From assembly GCA_014377535.1 (NCBI GenBank), contig JACMPK010000229.1:1-64000 (forward strand): a stretch of DNA of 64,000 nucleotides, in the 5' to 3' direction. A program made the translations under genes and the position numbers. A model generated the notes under the pieces. That model worked only from the letters and a program-made list of their open reading frames with translations. It made no database searches and had not been told where the DNA came from. How positions within the stretch are numbered: the stretch's first letter is position 1; the number at the start of each line of letters is the position of its first letter. This document shows, one piece after another, positions 37,888 to 47,667 of the stretch. Source of the DNA: Gemmatimonadaceae bacterium (GTDB lineage Bacteria; Gemmatimonadota; Gemmatimonadetes; Gemmatimonadales; Gemmatimonadaceae).

Positions 37888-39462
37888 TCACCGCACAGCT
37901 GACGGCAGCGACCAGCCTCGTCGCAGCTGCCACGCCGTGAACACGGCAAGCGTCAACGCCGTATCGGCGCCACGCAGCACCGGCATCACGCCCACGTACT
38001 CCAGTCGCTCGAAGCGGCTGCGCTGCGGTGCCGCCAGCACCGTCGCGCTGTCGCCCGTCACGTTCGACGGGACCTTCAGCAGCAGCAGCCCGTCCCGCGC
38101 AACGACAGTGTCAGCATCGAACGCGAAGCGAAAGTGCCGCGCATCGTCATTCAGCACGAGCACCGGGCGCGCAGGGCCGAGCGCATAGCCGATCTTGGCG
38201 GCGCGCATCCAGTCGGCGGTCGCGATGAAGCGCGCTGGCGCGAGCAGTCCGCGCGCGGTCAGCGAATCACGCAGCGAGCGGTACTCGAGCAGCTCAAAGG
38301 CGGGATCGCGCGTGTGCAATGACGGCACCACGTTTGCCACCCAGCCCGTCGCGGCGTGGCTCACCACGATGCCGAGCAGTGCGACGAACATGACGACCGC
38401 ACCCGTCATGCTCCGCCGTGCGGTCTGCGGCGTGCGCAGCTCCCATCGCGCAGTCGCGTCGCCGAGCAAGGGGAGCAGCAGGAAGAATCCTGGCGCCGGC
38501 CAGTGTGGCAATCCGGCTCGCCCACCAAGTGATGCGAGCGTGAACACGAGCACCGGCGCCGCGCCGAGGCAACAGCAGAACCAGGTCATCCGGCGTGTGG
38601 GGCCGGCGCGCAGTCCGCGCACCATCACGAACACGAGCGGAACCCAGAACCAGGGCAGCACGTAACCCGCCTGCCCTGCGAGGTTCTGCAGCAATGCCGT
38701 GACCGGCGATCCCGAACCAGCAGCACGACCCGCCTGAAACCGGAACGACACCCACTCATGCTGTGCGTTCCAGACGAACACCGGCACCACGCAGAGCAGT
38801 GCGATCAACACCGCCACATACGGCGGCACAGTGCCGAGTGACCGGCGCGAACCCCTGTCCGTCAGCACGAACACGGCAACGCCAAGACCAAGGAGCGCGG
38901 CGTGGTACTTGGAAAGTCCCGCCAGGCCGAGTGCGAGACCCAGAAGCAGCCAGGGGGTCCAAGTGGTGCGGTGCGTGGCCGCGGTGTGCACGCCGTCAGC
39001 GTCAGTGCGCGACACGGACGCCGCATGCGAGAGCGCGAGCGCCGCGGCAACGCTTCCGCAGAGCAAGGGACCATCCGGCAGCACCCAGCTCCCGCTACTG
39101 AGGCTGAACACCGGGATCACCTGCGCCGCGAGCGTCGCCCAGAAACCTGCGCGCGCGCCGAAAAGTCGCGCCGTGAGCAGGTACAGCAACCCGGAGGTGA
39201 GCGCGAACAGCAACACGAAGGGCCAGCGGAGCGAAAACGGCGATTCGCCGCCCAGCCATGCAGCCGCATGCGCCATCCAGAAAACCGCGGGTGGATGGTC
39301 GAAATAGCTCAGCGAGAGCGTACGGGACACCACCGCGGCGTACGACTCGTCGATGCCGAGTGGCAGTGCGGCGGCGACCAGGAGTCGAAGCATGGTCGCC
39401 GACGTGATGAGTCCGATGACGGGCTTCGGAATGATTGCGGGCATGAGGATCAACAATACCAT
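37888..39462 (-). CDS. Glycosyltransferase of the ArnT/PMT (GT39-like) family
   Basis: A 524-residue polytopic membrane enzyme; the ATG before VLLILMPAIIPKPVI is selected. The catalytic acidic residues come early, in LGIDESYAAVVSRTLSLSYFDHPPAVFW, the GT39/PMT_2 pattern (DE plus D), followed by about ten helices and a periplasmic C-terminal domain. Members transfer sugars from polyprenyl-phosphate donors to lipid A or proteins in the periplasm. The acceptor cannot be inferred. Confidence 0.9.
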   Translation of the reverse strand: MVLLILMPAIIPKPVIGLITSATMLRLLVAAALPLGIDESYAAVVSRTLSLSYFDHPPAVFWMAHAAAWLGGESPFSLRWPFVLLFALTSGLLYLLTARLFGARAGFWATLAAQVIPVFSLSSGSWVLPDGPLLCGSVAAALALSHAASVSRTDADGVHTAATHRTTWTPWLLLGLALGLAGLSKYHAALLGLGVAVFVLTDRGSRRSLGTVPPYVAVLIALLCVVPVFVWNAQHEWVSFRFQAGRAAGSGSPVTALLQNLAGQAGYVLPWFWVPLVFVMVRGLRAGPTRRMTWFCCCLGAAPVLVFTLASLGGRAGLPHWPAPGFFLLLPLLGDATARWELRTPQTARRSMTGAVVMFVALLGIVVSHAATGWVANVVPSLHTRDPAFELLEYRSLRDSLTARGLLAPARFIATADWMRAAKIGYALGPARPVLVLNDDARHFRFAFDADTVVARDGLLLLKVPSNVTGDSATVLAAPQRSRFERLEYVGVMPVLRGADTALTLAVFTAWQLRRGWSLPSAVR

Positions 39463-39738
39463 CGATGCACGACGGGTCGGTTGGCTGTAGCGCCAGCCGC
39501 AGTGCGCCGGATGCGCGGCACCACGTGTGTCGTCGGGATGGCGCATCACTTGCCTGTCGTGAACGGCATGGCCACGGCCCTCGACGTTGTGCAGCTCCCC
39601 TGTCATCGAGCGCAGGAGGAATCATTGGCCGCAGGACGATGCGATCCGCTGCTGATCATGCGACACCGACGCGCTCAGTGGCGTGCCTGATCTACGTACC
39701 AGCCGAACTAACCCGTCACATTCATCCAGACAGGCCGC

Positions 39739-40716
39739 ATGACCAGAGAGACAGTCCCTGACAGCATCGCCATCATTGGCTGCGGACACGTGGGATCGAC
39801 CAGCGCGTATGCGTTGATGCTGCGCGGCGTGGCGCGGGACCTCGTGCTGCTCGACGCCAATCATGCGGTAGCGGAGGCGGAGGCGATGGATCTGCAGCAT
39901 GCCGTGCCGATGGGCCGACCCGTCCGCATCCGCGCCGGCGACTACGGAGACGCCGCCAGGGCCGGCATCGTGATCATCGCTGCAGGAGTGGGTGGCAAGC
40001 CGGGTGAGTCGCGGCTCGAGTTGCTGGAGCGCAACATCGACGTCGTGCGCGAGTGCATGACGGCGCTCTCTGCCGAGGGCTTCATGGGGATAGTGCTGAT
40101 GGCGACGAATCCGGTGGATGCGCTCGCACAGGTGGCGTACGAGCAGTCCGGCTTTCCCGCCTCGCGTGTGATCGGGTCCGGCACGGTGCTCGATTCGGCC
40201 CGACTTCGTGCAATGCTCGGAGAAGACCTGGGCGTCGAGGCGCGGTCGATCCATGCCTATGTCATTGGCGAACATGGCGATTCGGAGATCATTGCGTGGA
40301 GCTCGGCGTCCGTCGCGGGAGTCCCCCTGCTTCAGTACGCTCGCGACGGTCAGCTCGCCGATCCCGGCGCAGTGCTGCACCGTGTGCGACAAGCTGCGCC
40401 CGACATCATCCGGAGCAAGGGCTTCACGTCGTTCGCCATCGCGTCATGCGTGACGCGCATCTGCGAGGCAATCATCCGCGATGAGCACTCCGTGCTTCCG
40501 GTCTCCACGCTGCTGACAGGTCAGTACGGCATCAGCGGTGTGTATCTGAGCTTGCCGTGTGTGGTCGGGCGCGCCGGTGTCGAGCGCGTCATCGACATTC
40601 CGCTGGACGTCGCAGAGCACGCGGGGCTGCACCAGTCCGCCGGCGTGCTGCAACGAGCGCTCCAGTCGGTTCGGCACAGCTCAACGGTTGTTCGTCCGCA
40701 GCAGAAAATGACATGA
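39739..40716 (+). CDS. L-2-hydroxyacid dehydrogenase of the lactate/malate family
   Basis: A 325-residue NAD-dependent dehydrogenase. GCGHVGSTSAYAL is the NAD site; AGVGGKPGESRLELLERN, ATNPVDALAQ, SGTVLDSARLR and the catalytic His in YVIGEHGDSE are intact. At the specificity position where lactate dehydrogenase has Gln (AGANQKPGETR) this protein has Gly (AGVGGKPGESR); malate enzymes have Arg there. So the substrate may be a bulkier 2-oxo acid. It precedes the P-type ATPase by 49 bases, same strand, a probable operon. Confidence 0.9.
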   Translation: MTRETVPDSIAIIGCGHVGSTSAYALMLRGVARDLVLLDANHAVAEAEAMDLQHAVPMGRPVRIRAGDYGDAARAGIVIIAAGVGGKPGESRLELLERNIDVVRECMTALSAEGFMGIVLMATNPVDALAQVAYEQSGFPASRVIGSGTVLDSARLRAMLGEDLGVEARSIHAYVIGEHGDSEIIAWSSASVAGVPLLQYARDGQLADPGAVLHRVRQAAPDIIRSKGFTSFAIASCVTRICEAIIRDEHSVLPVSTLLTGQYGISGVYLSLPCVVGRAGVERVIDIPLDVAEHAGLHQSAGVLQRALQSVRHSSTVVRPQQKMT

Positions 40717-40765
40717 GAGCCAGCCGGTGCAGGATCCAGCACGACGGGTCTCGCAGGAGAAGCTT

Positions 40766-43600
40766 GTGAGTGCAGAGCGCGCGGTAGCACCAGCTGCGCA
40801 AGCGCCGTCCGCGACCGGTTCGACTGCGCCATACCAGCAGACATCTGAAGCGGTCATCGCATCGCTTGGCACCAACGCCGAACGTGGCCTTGCCGCACAA
40901 GAGGCGGGCGAGCGACTCACGCGCGATGGCGCAAATGAACTGCAGGCGGAAGCACCTGTACCGGCGTGGCGACGCTTCGCGCAGCAGTTCAGCGGAGTGC
41001 TCGTCATCCTGCTGCTGCTGGCCGCGGCGATCTCGGCAGGGTTATGGCTCGTGGAGCGCGAGTCTGCGTTACCGTACGAGGCGCTGGCGATCATGTCGGT
41101 CGTGCTGCTCAACGCAATCATCGGGTATGTGCAGGAGTCACGAGCGGCGAGTGCCGTCGCGGCGCTGCGCAAGATGTCCGCAGCGCAGGCGAGCGTCATT
41201 CGCGATGGCGAGCGTCGTGGTATCCCCGCCTCCGAGCTCGTCTGCGGCGACATCGTCGTGCTCGAGGAAGGGGACACGATTCCGGCCGACGCCCGGCTCA
41301 TTCAGTCGAGCTCACTGCAGACGGCGGAAGCAGCGTTGACCGGCGAAAGCTTCCCCGTCGTCAAGGACATTGGGCCCATTTCCGGCGACGCGGACCTCGG
41401 TGACCGCCTGAACATGGTGTACAGCGGTACGACGGTCACCTCCGGCCGCGGCAGCGCCGTGGTCACACAGACCGCCATGGCCACGGAGATGGGGCGCATT
41501 GCCGGTCTGCTGAAGAACACGTCCGAGGATCCGACCCCGCTGCAGCGGGAGCTCGATCGCGTCGGACGACTGCTCGGCATCGTCGTGGTCGTGATAGCGG
41601 TAATCATGATTGGCACCATCATTCTGCTGAGCGGTGTGCGCACGCTGTCGGGTATGTTCGACGTGCTCATCCTCGGCGTGGCAATGGCCGTCGCCGCTGT
41701 TCCCGAAGGGCTGCCTGCCGTCGTCACCGCCGTTCTCGCGCTCGGTGTGCAGCGCATGGCCACGCGCCGCGCCATCGTGCGGCACCTTGCCGCCGTCGAG
41801 ACACTCGGATCAGCCACGGTCATCGCGTCCGACAAGACGGGGACACTCACGCGCAACGAAATGACCGTGCGACGCATCGTCACGGCGAGCGGCCGCGTGC
41901 ATGTCGGCGGCACCGGGTACGAACCCGTTGGAACGCTTGAAACCGACGGTGGCGGACCAGTCGAGGGTGATGTGCAACGCGAGCTCCTGCGTGCCCTCAC
42001 AGCGGCGGATCGCGTCAACAATGCAACCATCCGGGAGCAGGATGGGCGATGGCTGGTGCAGGGAGACCCGACTGAAGGGGCCCTCATCGTGGCAGCGCGC
42101 AAGGCGGGCCTCCAACCCGCGGATCTCGAGGCGCACTTTCCCCGAGTCGCCGAGATCCCGTTCTCTGCCGAGCGGAAGTTGATGACGACCGTGCATCGTG
42201 GCGATGGCGCTGCCAGCGAATTTTCCGCCTTCATCAAGGGCGCTCCGGACGTGCTGCTCGCGCTCTGCTCGCATGAACTCACCGGAGAATCGGTGGTCGC
42301 GCTGAGCGACGCACGTCGCACGGAAATCGGGCAGGCGAACGACGCACTCGCCGGCGAGGCATTGCGTACGATCGGCGTCGCCGCGCGCATGATTCCAGCC
42401 AGTCCGTCTCCCGGCGAGTACCGCAGCGAGGATCTCGAGCACGACCTGACGTTCCTCGGCCTCATCGGCATGATCGATCCACCCCGCGATGAGGCCAAGG
42501 ACGCCGTGGCGCGCGCGCGGGCTGCCGGTATCCGGCCGATCATGATCACTGGCGATCACCCGCGGACGGCAGCCGTCATCGCTCGCGAACTCGGTATCTC
42601 GCTCGACGGGCGCGTGCTGGCCGGTGCTGATCTCGCCGCGTTGTCCGATGAGACGCTGACCGAATCCGTCCGCGACATCTCCGTGTTTGCGCGCGTCAGC
42701 CCCGAGCACAAGCTCCGGATCGTCAAGGCGCTTCAGCGTCGAGGCGAGATCGTCGCAATGACTGGTGACGGTGTCAACGACGCACCGGCACTCAAGGCAG
42801 CCGACATCGGAATCGCGATGGGCATTACCGGAACGGACGTCGTGAAGGAGGTCGCCGATGTCGTCCTGATGGATGACAACTTTGCCACCATCGTGACGGC
42901 CGTCGAGGAAGGCCGCGCCATCTTTTCCAACATCCGCAAGTTTCTGCGTTTCCTGCTGTCATCGAATATCGGTGAAGTGATGACGATGTTCGTGGGCGTG
43001 CTGTTTGCCGATTTTCTGGGGCTGCGCACGGACGGCGACACCCTGGTACTTCCGCTGTTGGCAACACAACTCCTGTGGATCAACATCGTGACCGACGGAT
43101 TGCCGGCACTCGCGCTTGGTATCGACCCCGCTGAATCCGGCTTGATGTCTCGACCACCGCGCCCACGCGCCGAGGGCGTACTCACACGCCGGATGTGGGG
43201 TGGTATCGCGTTTGTGGGAGGCATCATGGCGGTCGGGACCCTGCTCGTGCTCGACGCCGGGCTGCCCGGCGGGTTCATCGACGGCTCGGGAACGATGCGA
43301 CATGCGCAGACGATGGCATTCACGACGTTGGTGCTGTTTCAGCTGTTCAACGTCTTCAATGCCCGCTCCGATGAGACGAGTGCGTTCCACCAACTGTTCC
43401 GCAACAAGTGGCTCTGGAGCGCCCTGACCGTATCAGTGTCGCTGCAGATCGCAGTGATCAATGTCCCATTTCTGCAGGTCGCCTTCTCGACGCAGGCGCT
43501 GACCTTCGGAGACTGGATGCAGTGCACCGTTGTCGCGAGCTGTGTCTTGTGGTTTCGCGACGCGAGCAAGTACGTCGGTCGCCTGTTCAATTCCAATTGA
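40766..43600 (+). CDS. P-type cation-transporting ATPase (SERCA/PMA-like P2 type)
   Basis: A 944-residue ion pump. The GTG start at 40766 is preferred because CAGGAG precedes it at a good distance; an earlier in-frame GTG (40727) lacks this. Actuator motif TGES, phosphorylation motif SDKTGTLTRNEM (Asp about 356), nucleotide-binding KGAPD and hinge GDGVNDAPALKAADIGIAMG are present. Membrane helices include PEGLPAVVTAVLALG, the calcium/sodium-type ion site. The family pumps Ca2+ or other cations out at ATP cost; the ion is not certain. C-terminal four helices complete. Confidence 0.94.
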   Translation: MSAERAVAPAAQAPSATGSTAPYQQTSEAVIASLGTNAERGLAAQEAGERLTRDGANELQAEAPVPAWRRFAQQFSGVLVILLLLAAAISAGLWLVERESALPYEALAIMSVVLLNAIIGYVQESRAASAVAALRKMSAAQASVIRDGERRGIPASELVCGDIVVLEEGDTIPADARLIQSSSLQTAEAALTGESFPVVKDIGPISGDADLGDRLNMVYSGTTVTSGRGSAVVTQTAMATEMGRIAGLLKNTSEDPTPLQRELDRVGRLLGIVVVVIAVIMIGTIILLSGVRTLSGMFDVLILGVAMAVAAVPEGLPAVVTAVLALGVQRMATRRAIVRHLAAVETLGSATVIASDKTGTLTRNEMTVRRIVTASGRVHVGGTGYEPVGTLETDGGGPVEGDVQRELLRALTAADRVNNATIREQDGRWLVQGDPTEGALIVAARKAGLQPADLEAHFPRVAEIPFSAERKLMTTVHRGDGAASEFSAFIKGAPDVLLALCSHELTGESVVALSDARRTEIGQANDALAGEALRTIGVAARMIPASPSPGEYRSEDLEHDLTFLGLIGMIDPPRDEAKDAVARARAAGIRPIMITGDHPRTAAVIARELGISLDGRVLAGADLAALSDETLTESVRDISVFARVSPEHKLRIVKALQRRGEIVAMTGDGVNDAPALKAADIGIAMGITGTDVVKEVADVVLMDDNFATIVTAVEEGRAIFSNIRKFLRFLLSSNIGEVMTMFVGVLFADFLGLRTDGDTLVLPLLATQLLWINIVTDGLPALALGIDPAESGLMSRPPRPRAEGVLTRRMWGGIAFVGGIMAVGTLLVLDAGLPGGFIDGSGTMRHAQTMAFTTLVLFQLFNVFNARSDETSAFHQLFRNKWLWSALTVSVSLQIAVINVPFLQVAFSTQALTFGDWMQCTVVASCVLWFRDASKYVGRLFNSN

Positions 43601-44109
43601 TTACAGCGAGTTACGGAGACAGCTCACTTGTGCACGTGCGTGTCTCTTTCCGGTGACGGTGCACGTATCCAAGTGCGTATTCGTATGTACTTTGCAACAT
43701 GCGGCTCCACGCAAGCCGCGCCTGCACGCCAGTGACAAGGTTCATGCACCTGGCGGCCAACGTTCGCCAACCCGATCAAAGCCGTGTCGAGTGCGCTGAA
43801 CATCCGGCTGCTCCGCTGATCGGGATGGCGGTCCAGCTTCACAGCCGTCGACGTGTGTCCGGTTTCTCAGCGTGTGGATCGAGGGGATGTGCATTGAACG
43901 ACATCGAAGATCCAGAATCGACCTTCGCGATTCCCGGCCCCGCACCGTTTCGTTGCGGTGACCGTGCGATGGTGTGATTGTGTTGAGTGTGCCCCGGTGT
44001 GAAGCCCGGTGTGTATCAGCCAAGTCTTGCATTGTTCGGAATTGAGTGCACTGTCACCGTAATCTGTCCACCGCAATCTGCTGTGGCTGATGATCATCAC
44101 AGGACTCCC
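43601..44109. other. Intergenic region before the Ser/Thr kinase, with GGTGAC motifs
   Basis: About 500 bases without a supported gene. It carries GGTGACGGTGCA at 43652 and, on the other strand, GGTGACAGTGCA at 44047-44058, the same word found three more times beyond the kinase gene. Confidence 0.5.
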
Positions 44110-45741
44110 ATGCACGAAGCCGATCTGGAAAGGGTGCGCACCGCTCTTGGCAGCCGCTACGCGATCGAGCGCGAGCTCGGGCGCGGCGGCATGGGTGCGG
44201 TATACCTCGCACGCGACCTGCGCCTCGATCGCCCCGTCGCCCTGAAAGTGTTGCCGGCGGAATTCGCGGTCGACAGTGCACTTCGCGAGCGTTTTCTGCG
44301 TGAAACGCGCACCACGGCGTCCTTCTCGCACCCCAACATCGTGCCTGTACACGCCGTCGAGGAGAGCGACGAGCTTGTGGCGTTCGCGATGGGCTACGTC
44401 GAGGGCGAGAGCCTCGCCGAGCGCGTACGGCGGCTGGGTCCCTTGTCGGTGCGCGACCTTGTGCGGCTGCTGCAGGACGTGGGTTACGCACTGGCCTACG
44501 CGCACGGCCGCGGCGTGGTGCACCGCGACATCAAGCCTGACAACGTCATGATCGAGCGAGCGACCGGTCGTGCACAGCTGATGGATTTCGGGATCGCGCG
44601 CGCGATCACGTCGGCTGCGGCCGCGGACGCCCGTGCAGGACTCACGCGCGTGGGCGAGGTGATCGGCACGCCGGAGTACATGAGTCCCGAGCAGGCGTCA
44701 GGCGATACGATCGACGGACGCAGCGACCTGTACTCACTCGGTCTCGTGGCCTTTTTTGCGGCGACGGGCCAGATCGCAATGGGAGGCCCGACACCGCAAC
44801 GCATCCTGATCCGGCAGCTGACGGAGCGGGTGCCATCACTGATCGACGTACGTCCCGATCTGCCTGACGCGCTCTGCGCGGCAGTGGACCGGTGCGTGAT
44901 GAAGGAAGCCGACGACCGTTTCGCGTCGGCAGAAGCGCTGGTGGAAGCGATTGACGAGGCGCAGCTCGCGGCACCTGAGGTGCCGATCGTGATCCGCGGT
45001 TATGCGCAGGAGCTGAACACGCTGCTGATGGTGCTCGCCTTCGTGACGCTGCTCGGCTGGTACGTCTTCAGCTCTGCACCGAAGGGAATGTCTGTGATCG
45101 ACAGGGCATTGCCACTGATCGTATTTTTCGGCATCGGTCTGGCGCGCATGCTGCAGGCGTTGACGGCGGTGCGTCGCCTCGCCGAACTGGGGTTCGTGCC
45201 CGACGAGACGATGCGTGGACTGCACCTGATCGTGAATGAGCAGCAGTCGCTGCGTGATCAGCTTCGGCTCGATCCGACGATTCATCGCCGCCGTCGCAAG
45301 ACGCTCGCCAGCACACTCGCAACGATTGGCGGTGCAACTGGCTTGCTCTGGTTTGCAGCATCACGTCGGGTACTGATCGCGCCGGGACGATACGACATCC
45401 CGCTGTACGCCACGGTGCTGTTGGTCTGCGCGTTGATGATGCTCGGCGTCGGCGCGGTGCTGTTGGTGCGATCACCGTTCCGTATGCCACCCGGCGAGCG
45501 CATGTTCCGACTGCTCTGGCTGGGGCCAGTGGGCCGGTTCTTCATCAACATGGGCACGCGAGGGGTCGCACCGGTGTCGGCGGCAGCACGGGCGCGTGAC
45601 CCTGTGACGCTCGCGCCACGATTCGTCGCCGCCGACGCACAAACGCCGCGGCCGTTCCCGGCATCAATCGCGGCGTCGGTGCCATCGCTCGAGCAGCGTG
45701 TCACGGCACTCGAGCAGTGGCGCGACCGCGGCGCTCGCTGA
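44110..45741 (+). CDS. Membrane-anchored serine/threonine protein kinase
   Basis: A 543-residue Hanks-type kinase; the ATG before HEADLERVRTALGSRY has AGGA 6-9 bases upstream. P-loop ELGRGGMGAVYLA, Lys in VALKVLP, catalytic HRDIKPDNVM (about residue 138), MDFGIARA and TPEYMSPEQA are intact. The kinase domain ends near residue 285; five membrane helices follow (such as LLMVLAFVTLLGWYVF, IDRALPLIVFFGIGLA, and a pair near 420-465), an unusual helical bundle rather than a single anchor. The C-terminal tail is cytoplasmic. Signal unknown; substrates unknown. Confidence 0.94.
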   Translation: MHEADLERVRTALGSRYAIERELGRGGMGAVYLARDLRLDRPVALKVLPAEFAVDSALRERFLRETRTTASFSHPNIVPVHAVEESDELVAFAMGYVEGESLAERVRRLGPLSVRDLVRLLQDVGYALAYAHGRGVVHRDIKPDNVMIERATGRAQLMDFGIARAITSAAAADARAGLTRVGEVIGTPEYMSPEQASGDTIDGRSDLYSLGLVAFFAATGQIAMGGPTPQRILIRQLTERVPSLIDVRPDLPDALCAAVDRCVMKEADDRFASAEALVEAIDEAQLAAPEVPIVIRGYAQELNTLLMVLAFVTLLGWYVFSSAPKGMSVIDRALPLIVFFGIGLARMLQALTAVRRLAELGFVPDETMRGLHLIVNEQQSLRDQLRLDPTIHRRRRKTLASTLATIGGATGLLWFAASRRVLIAPGRYDIPLYATVLLVCALMMLGVGAVLLVRSPFRMPPGERMFRLLWLGPVGRFFINMGTRGVAPVSAAARARDPVTLAPRFVAADAQTPRPFPASIAASVPSLEQRVTALEQWRDRGAR

Positions 45742-46190
45742 GCCGATGCGATGGCAATTCGAGGTCGGTAACAGGTGGTGACAAGCAAGAATCGGTGACG
45801 TAAAACGGGTGACGGTACACTGTATCATCGTGTCAAAGAAGTTCGCGCTCGAGAATTGGTGACAGTGCATGTAATCCCTACCAATTTCTCCTCTGAAGAA
45901 GTTCGCGGAGTCACTCATGCGGCGTGACGAAGCCTGCGTGGCGTTGTGACCAAGCTGTCAATGTCGAATGCGTGCACTGTCACCGCGTGTCCAAATGCGA
46001 GCGTTGCAGCTGGGGCGCATTCGCGACGTGCATCATGCGATGTGACAGGGGAGACGCACAGGGCGGCGCACGCCGAACGGTGAGATACGGGTACGCGCTG
46101 CGGTAAACGGATGACGTACCGTGACGCGAATTGGGTTGACTCGTTATCCGTGCATCGCGACCACTCCCCGCCTCAGCATTCCACATCCGC
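45742..46190. other. Intergenic region with repeated GGTGAC-type sites
   Basis: About 450 bases after the kinase gene, with no supported gene. Sites: GGTGACGGTACA (45808), GGTGACAGTGCA (45858) and its complement at 45973-45984. GAAGTTCGCG also occurs twice, about 57 bases apart (near 45838 and 45898). Confidence 0.45.
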
Positions 46191-47027
46191 ATGGATTCCT
46201 CACCAGCCCTGCTCAAGGAGCGGGCCGCCGCTCTGGAGCTGCGCAAGCATCCAGAGCAGGCGCTTCGCCTCTACCACCAGTTACTCGACAAGTACGGCGG
46301 GACAGAACACGTCGACGTCACCGTGCGTAATCGGGTCGGAGATCTCCACCTGCGACTCAAGCAGATCGACGAAGCCGTCGCCCTGTTCGAGGTGAGTGCG
46401 GACGAGTATGCGAGTGGTGGGTTTCTCAGCAATGCGATCGCACTGTGCAACAAGATCCTCCGCTATCGTCCCGATCATGTGCCGACGTTTCGTCGCCTGG
46501 CACGGTTTTCCGCGGAGAAAGGCATGGTCGTCGATGCGCAGCGACATTATCTGCTGGTAGCCGACGCGCTGGAAGCGCGAGGCCAGCACACCGAGGCACT
46601 CCAGGCACTCGAGGAGTTCGCCCGTCTGTCTCCCGACGATCCGCACGTGCGCTCCGTGGTGGTGGCACACTTGCTTCGCATCGGCTGTCCGTTGGAGGTC
46701 CTGCCGCACCTGACGGCCCTGCATCGGCTGCATCTCGCTGCCGGGCGACATCTCGACGCCGCGGCCGTAGCGGAGGCTGCGCTGGACATCGACGAGCGTT
46801 GGACACCTGAGTCCGACGCACTCCCCGATCGCAAACTCGCCGATCTCCCGTTCCTCGTCCTCGATGGCGATTTCGAGAGTGAACTGCTCGAGCTGCCGGC
46901 TGGGATTTCACGAGGATCGTTTACCAACGATCGTCGGGGGCAGCCGGACCGTCGGCAAGGCGATCGTCGCAAGGCGCCTCGACGCGACACGATGCGAGCC
47001 TCCGGGGCAGACGGCGTCATTCCCTAA
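46191..47027 (+). CDS. TPR-type helical protein
   Basis: A 278-residue cytoplasmic protein. The opening SPALLKERAAALELRKHPEQ is a form seen in Gemmatimonadota paralogue families. Helical-repeat units follow to about residue 200 (ALRLYHQLLDKYGG, VGDLHLRLKQIDEAVALFE, ALCNKILRYRPDHVPTFRRLA, LEARGQHTEALQALEEFARL), then a charged, flexible end (DRRGQPDRRQGDRRKAP). TPR proteins mediate protein-protein contacts; partners are not visible. Confidence 0.85.
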   Translation: MDSSPALLKERAAALELRKHPEQALRLYHQLLDKYGGTEHVDVTVRNRVGDLHLRLKQIDEAVALFEVSADEYASGGFLSNAIALCNKILRYRPDHVPTFRRLARFSAEKGMVVDAQRHYLLVADALEARGQHTEALQALEEFARLSPDDPHVRSVVVAHLLRIGCPLEVLPHLTALHRLHLAAGRHLDAAAVAEAALDIDERWTPESDALPDRKLADLPFLVLDGDFESELLELPAGISRGSFTNDRRGQPDRRQGDRRKAPRRDTMRASGADGVIP

Positions 47028-47029
47028 AC

Positions 47030-47400
47030 GCAGCCCGACTCGACGGCCGCGAGGCAGCTGGGTGGAACTGGCGTCGTGCCGCTTCGTTCAAGCCGACGAG
47101 GCATTGCGCACAGCGAGTCCAAACACCTGGGCCGCTGGTGATGTGACCGGTGGGCCGGGTTGCGTGTGCGTGGCCGCGAGTGCGGGCCATGTTGCGGCGC
47201 AGAACGCACTGCAGACGCTGCACGCACGTGGCATGATGTACGACACCGGTGGCACGCTCGACCTGACAGCCGTGCCACGCGTCACGTTCACGTCCCCGCA
47301 GATAATTTCCTCCGGCATGCACGCGGCTGGGAGGCCCAGCAACTGCAGCATGTGCCGGGGCGGCATTGTGACGAAGATCACGCGTGCTGACGCTACGTGA
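47030..47400 (+). pseudogene. Decayed mercuric reductase (MerA) / disulfide-reductase fragment
   Basis: This stretch encodes text matching the middle-to-late part of MerA-type flavoproteins: VQADEALRTASPNTWAAGDV, GGPGCVCVAASAGHVAAQNAL and LDLTAVPRVTFTSPQI. The AAGDVT segment is the second FAD-binding motif. Just upstream, near 47063-47070, the reading frame shifts (EAAG in one frame, VELASC in the next). The N-terminal part, active-site CxxxxC and C-terminal CC are missing. The downstream RGGIVTKITRAD looks like a further piece after a deletion. No mercury operon remains. It is dead DNA left from a transferred gene. Confidence 0.75.
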
Positions 47401-47667
47401 CTGCGGCAAGCTGAAGCTCGAATTGCCCTCGTGCACGATGCCGTGCCGTCGCACTGGTTCTCGTCCGGGTAACGCAACGATCCAACTGAACGAGACCTCG
47501 GCGACAGAGACGTCGATTTCGAGACCGCCGTGCACCACGCGCGCCCGGTGGCGCGTGGCCGACGTTACTCCTCCTCTGGGACGCTCGTCGATGCCTTGAA
47601 GAACACCGTTGCGCCGTTGGCTTGTACTCTGCAGGTCTGTGCCGCACGCTTCCCCCCCCAACGTCAA

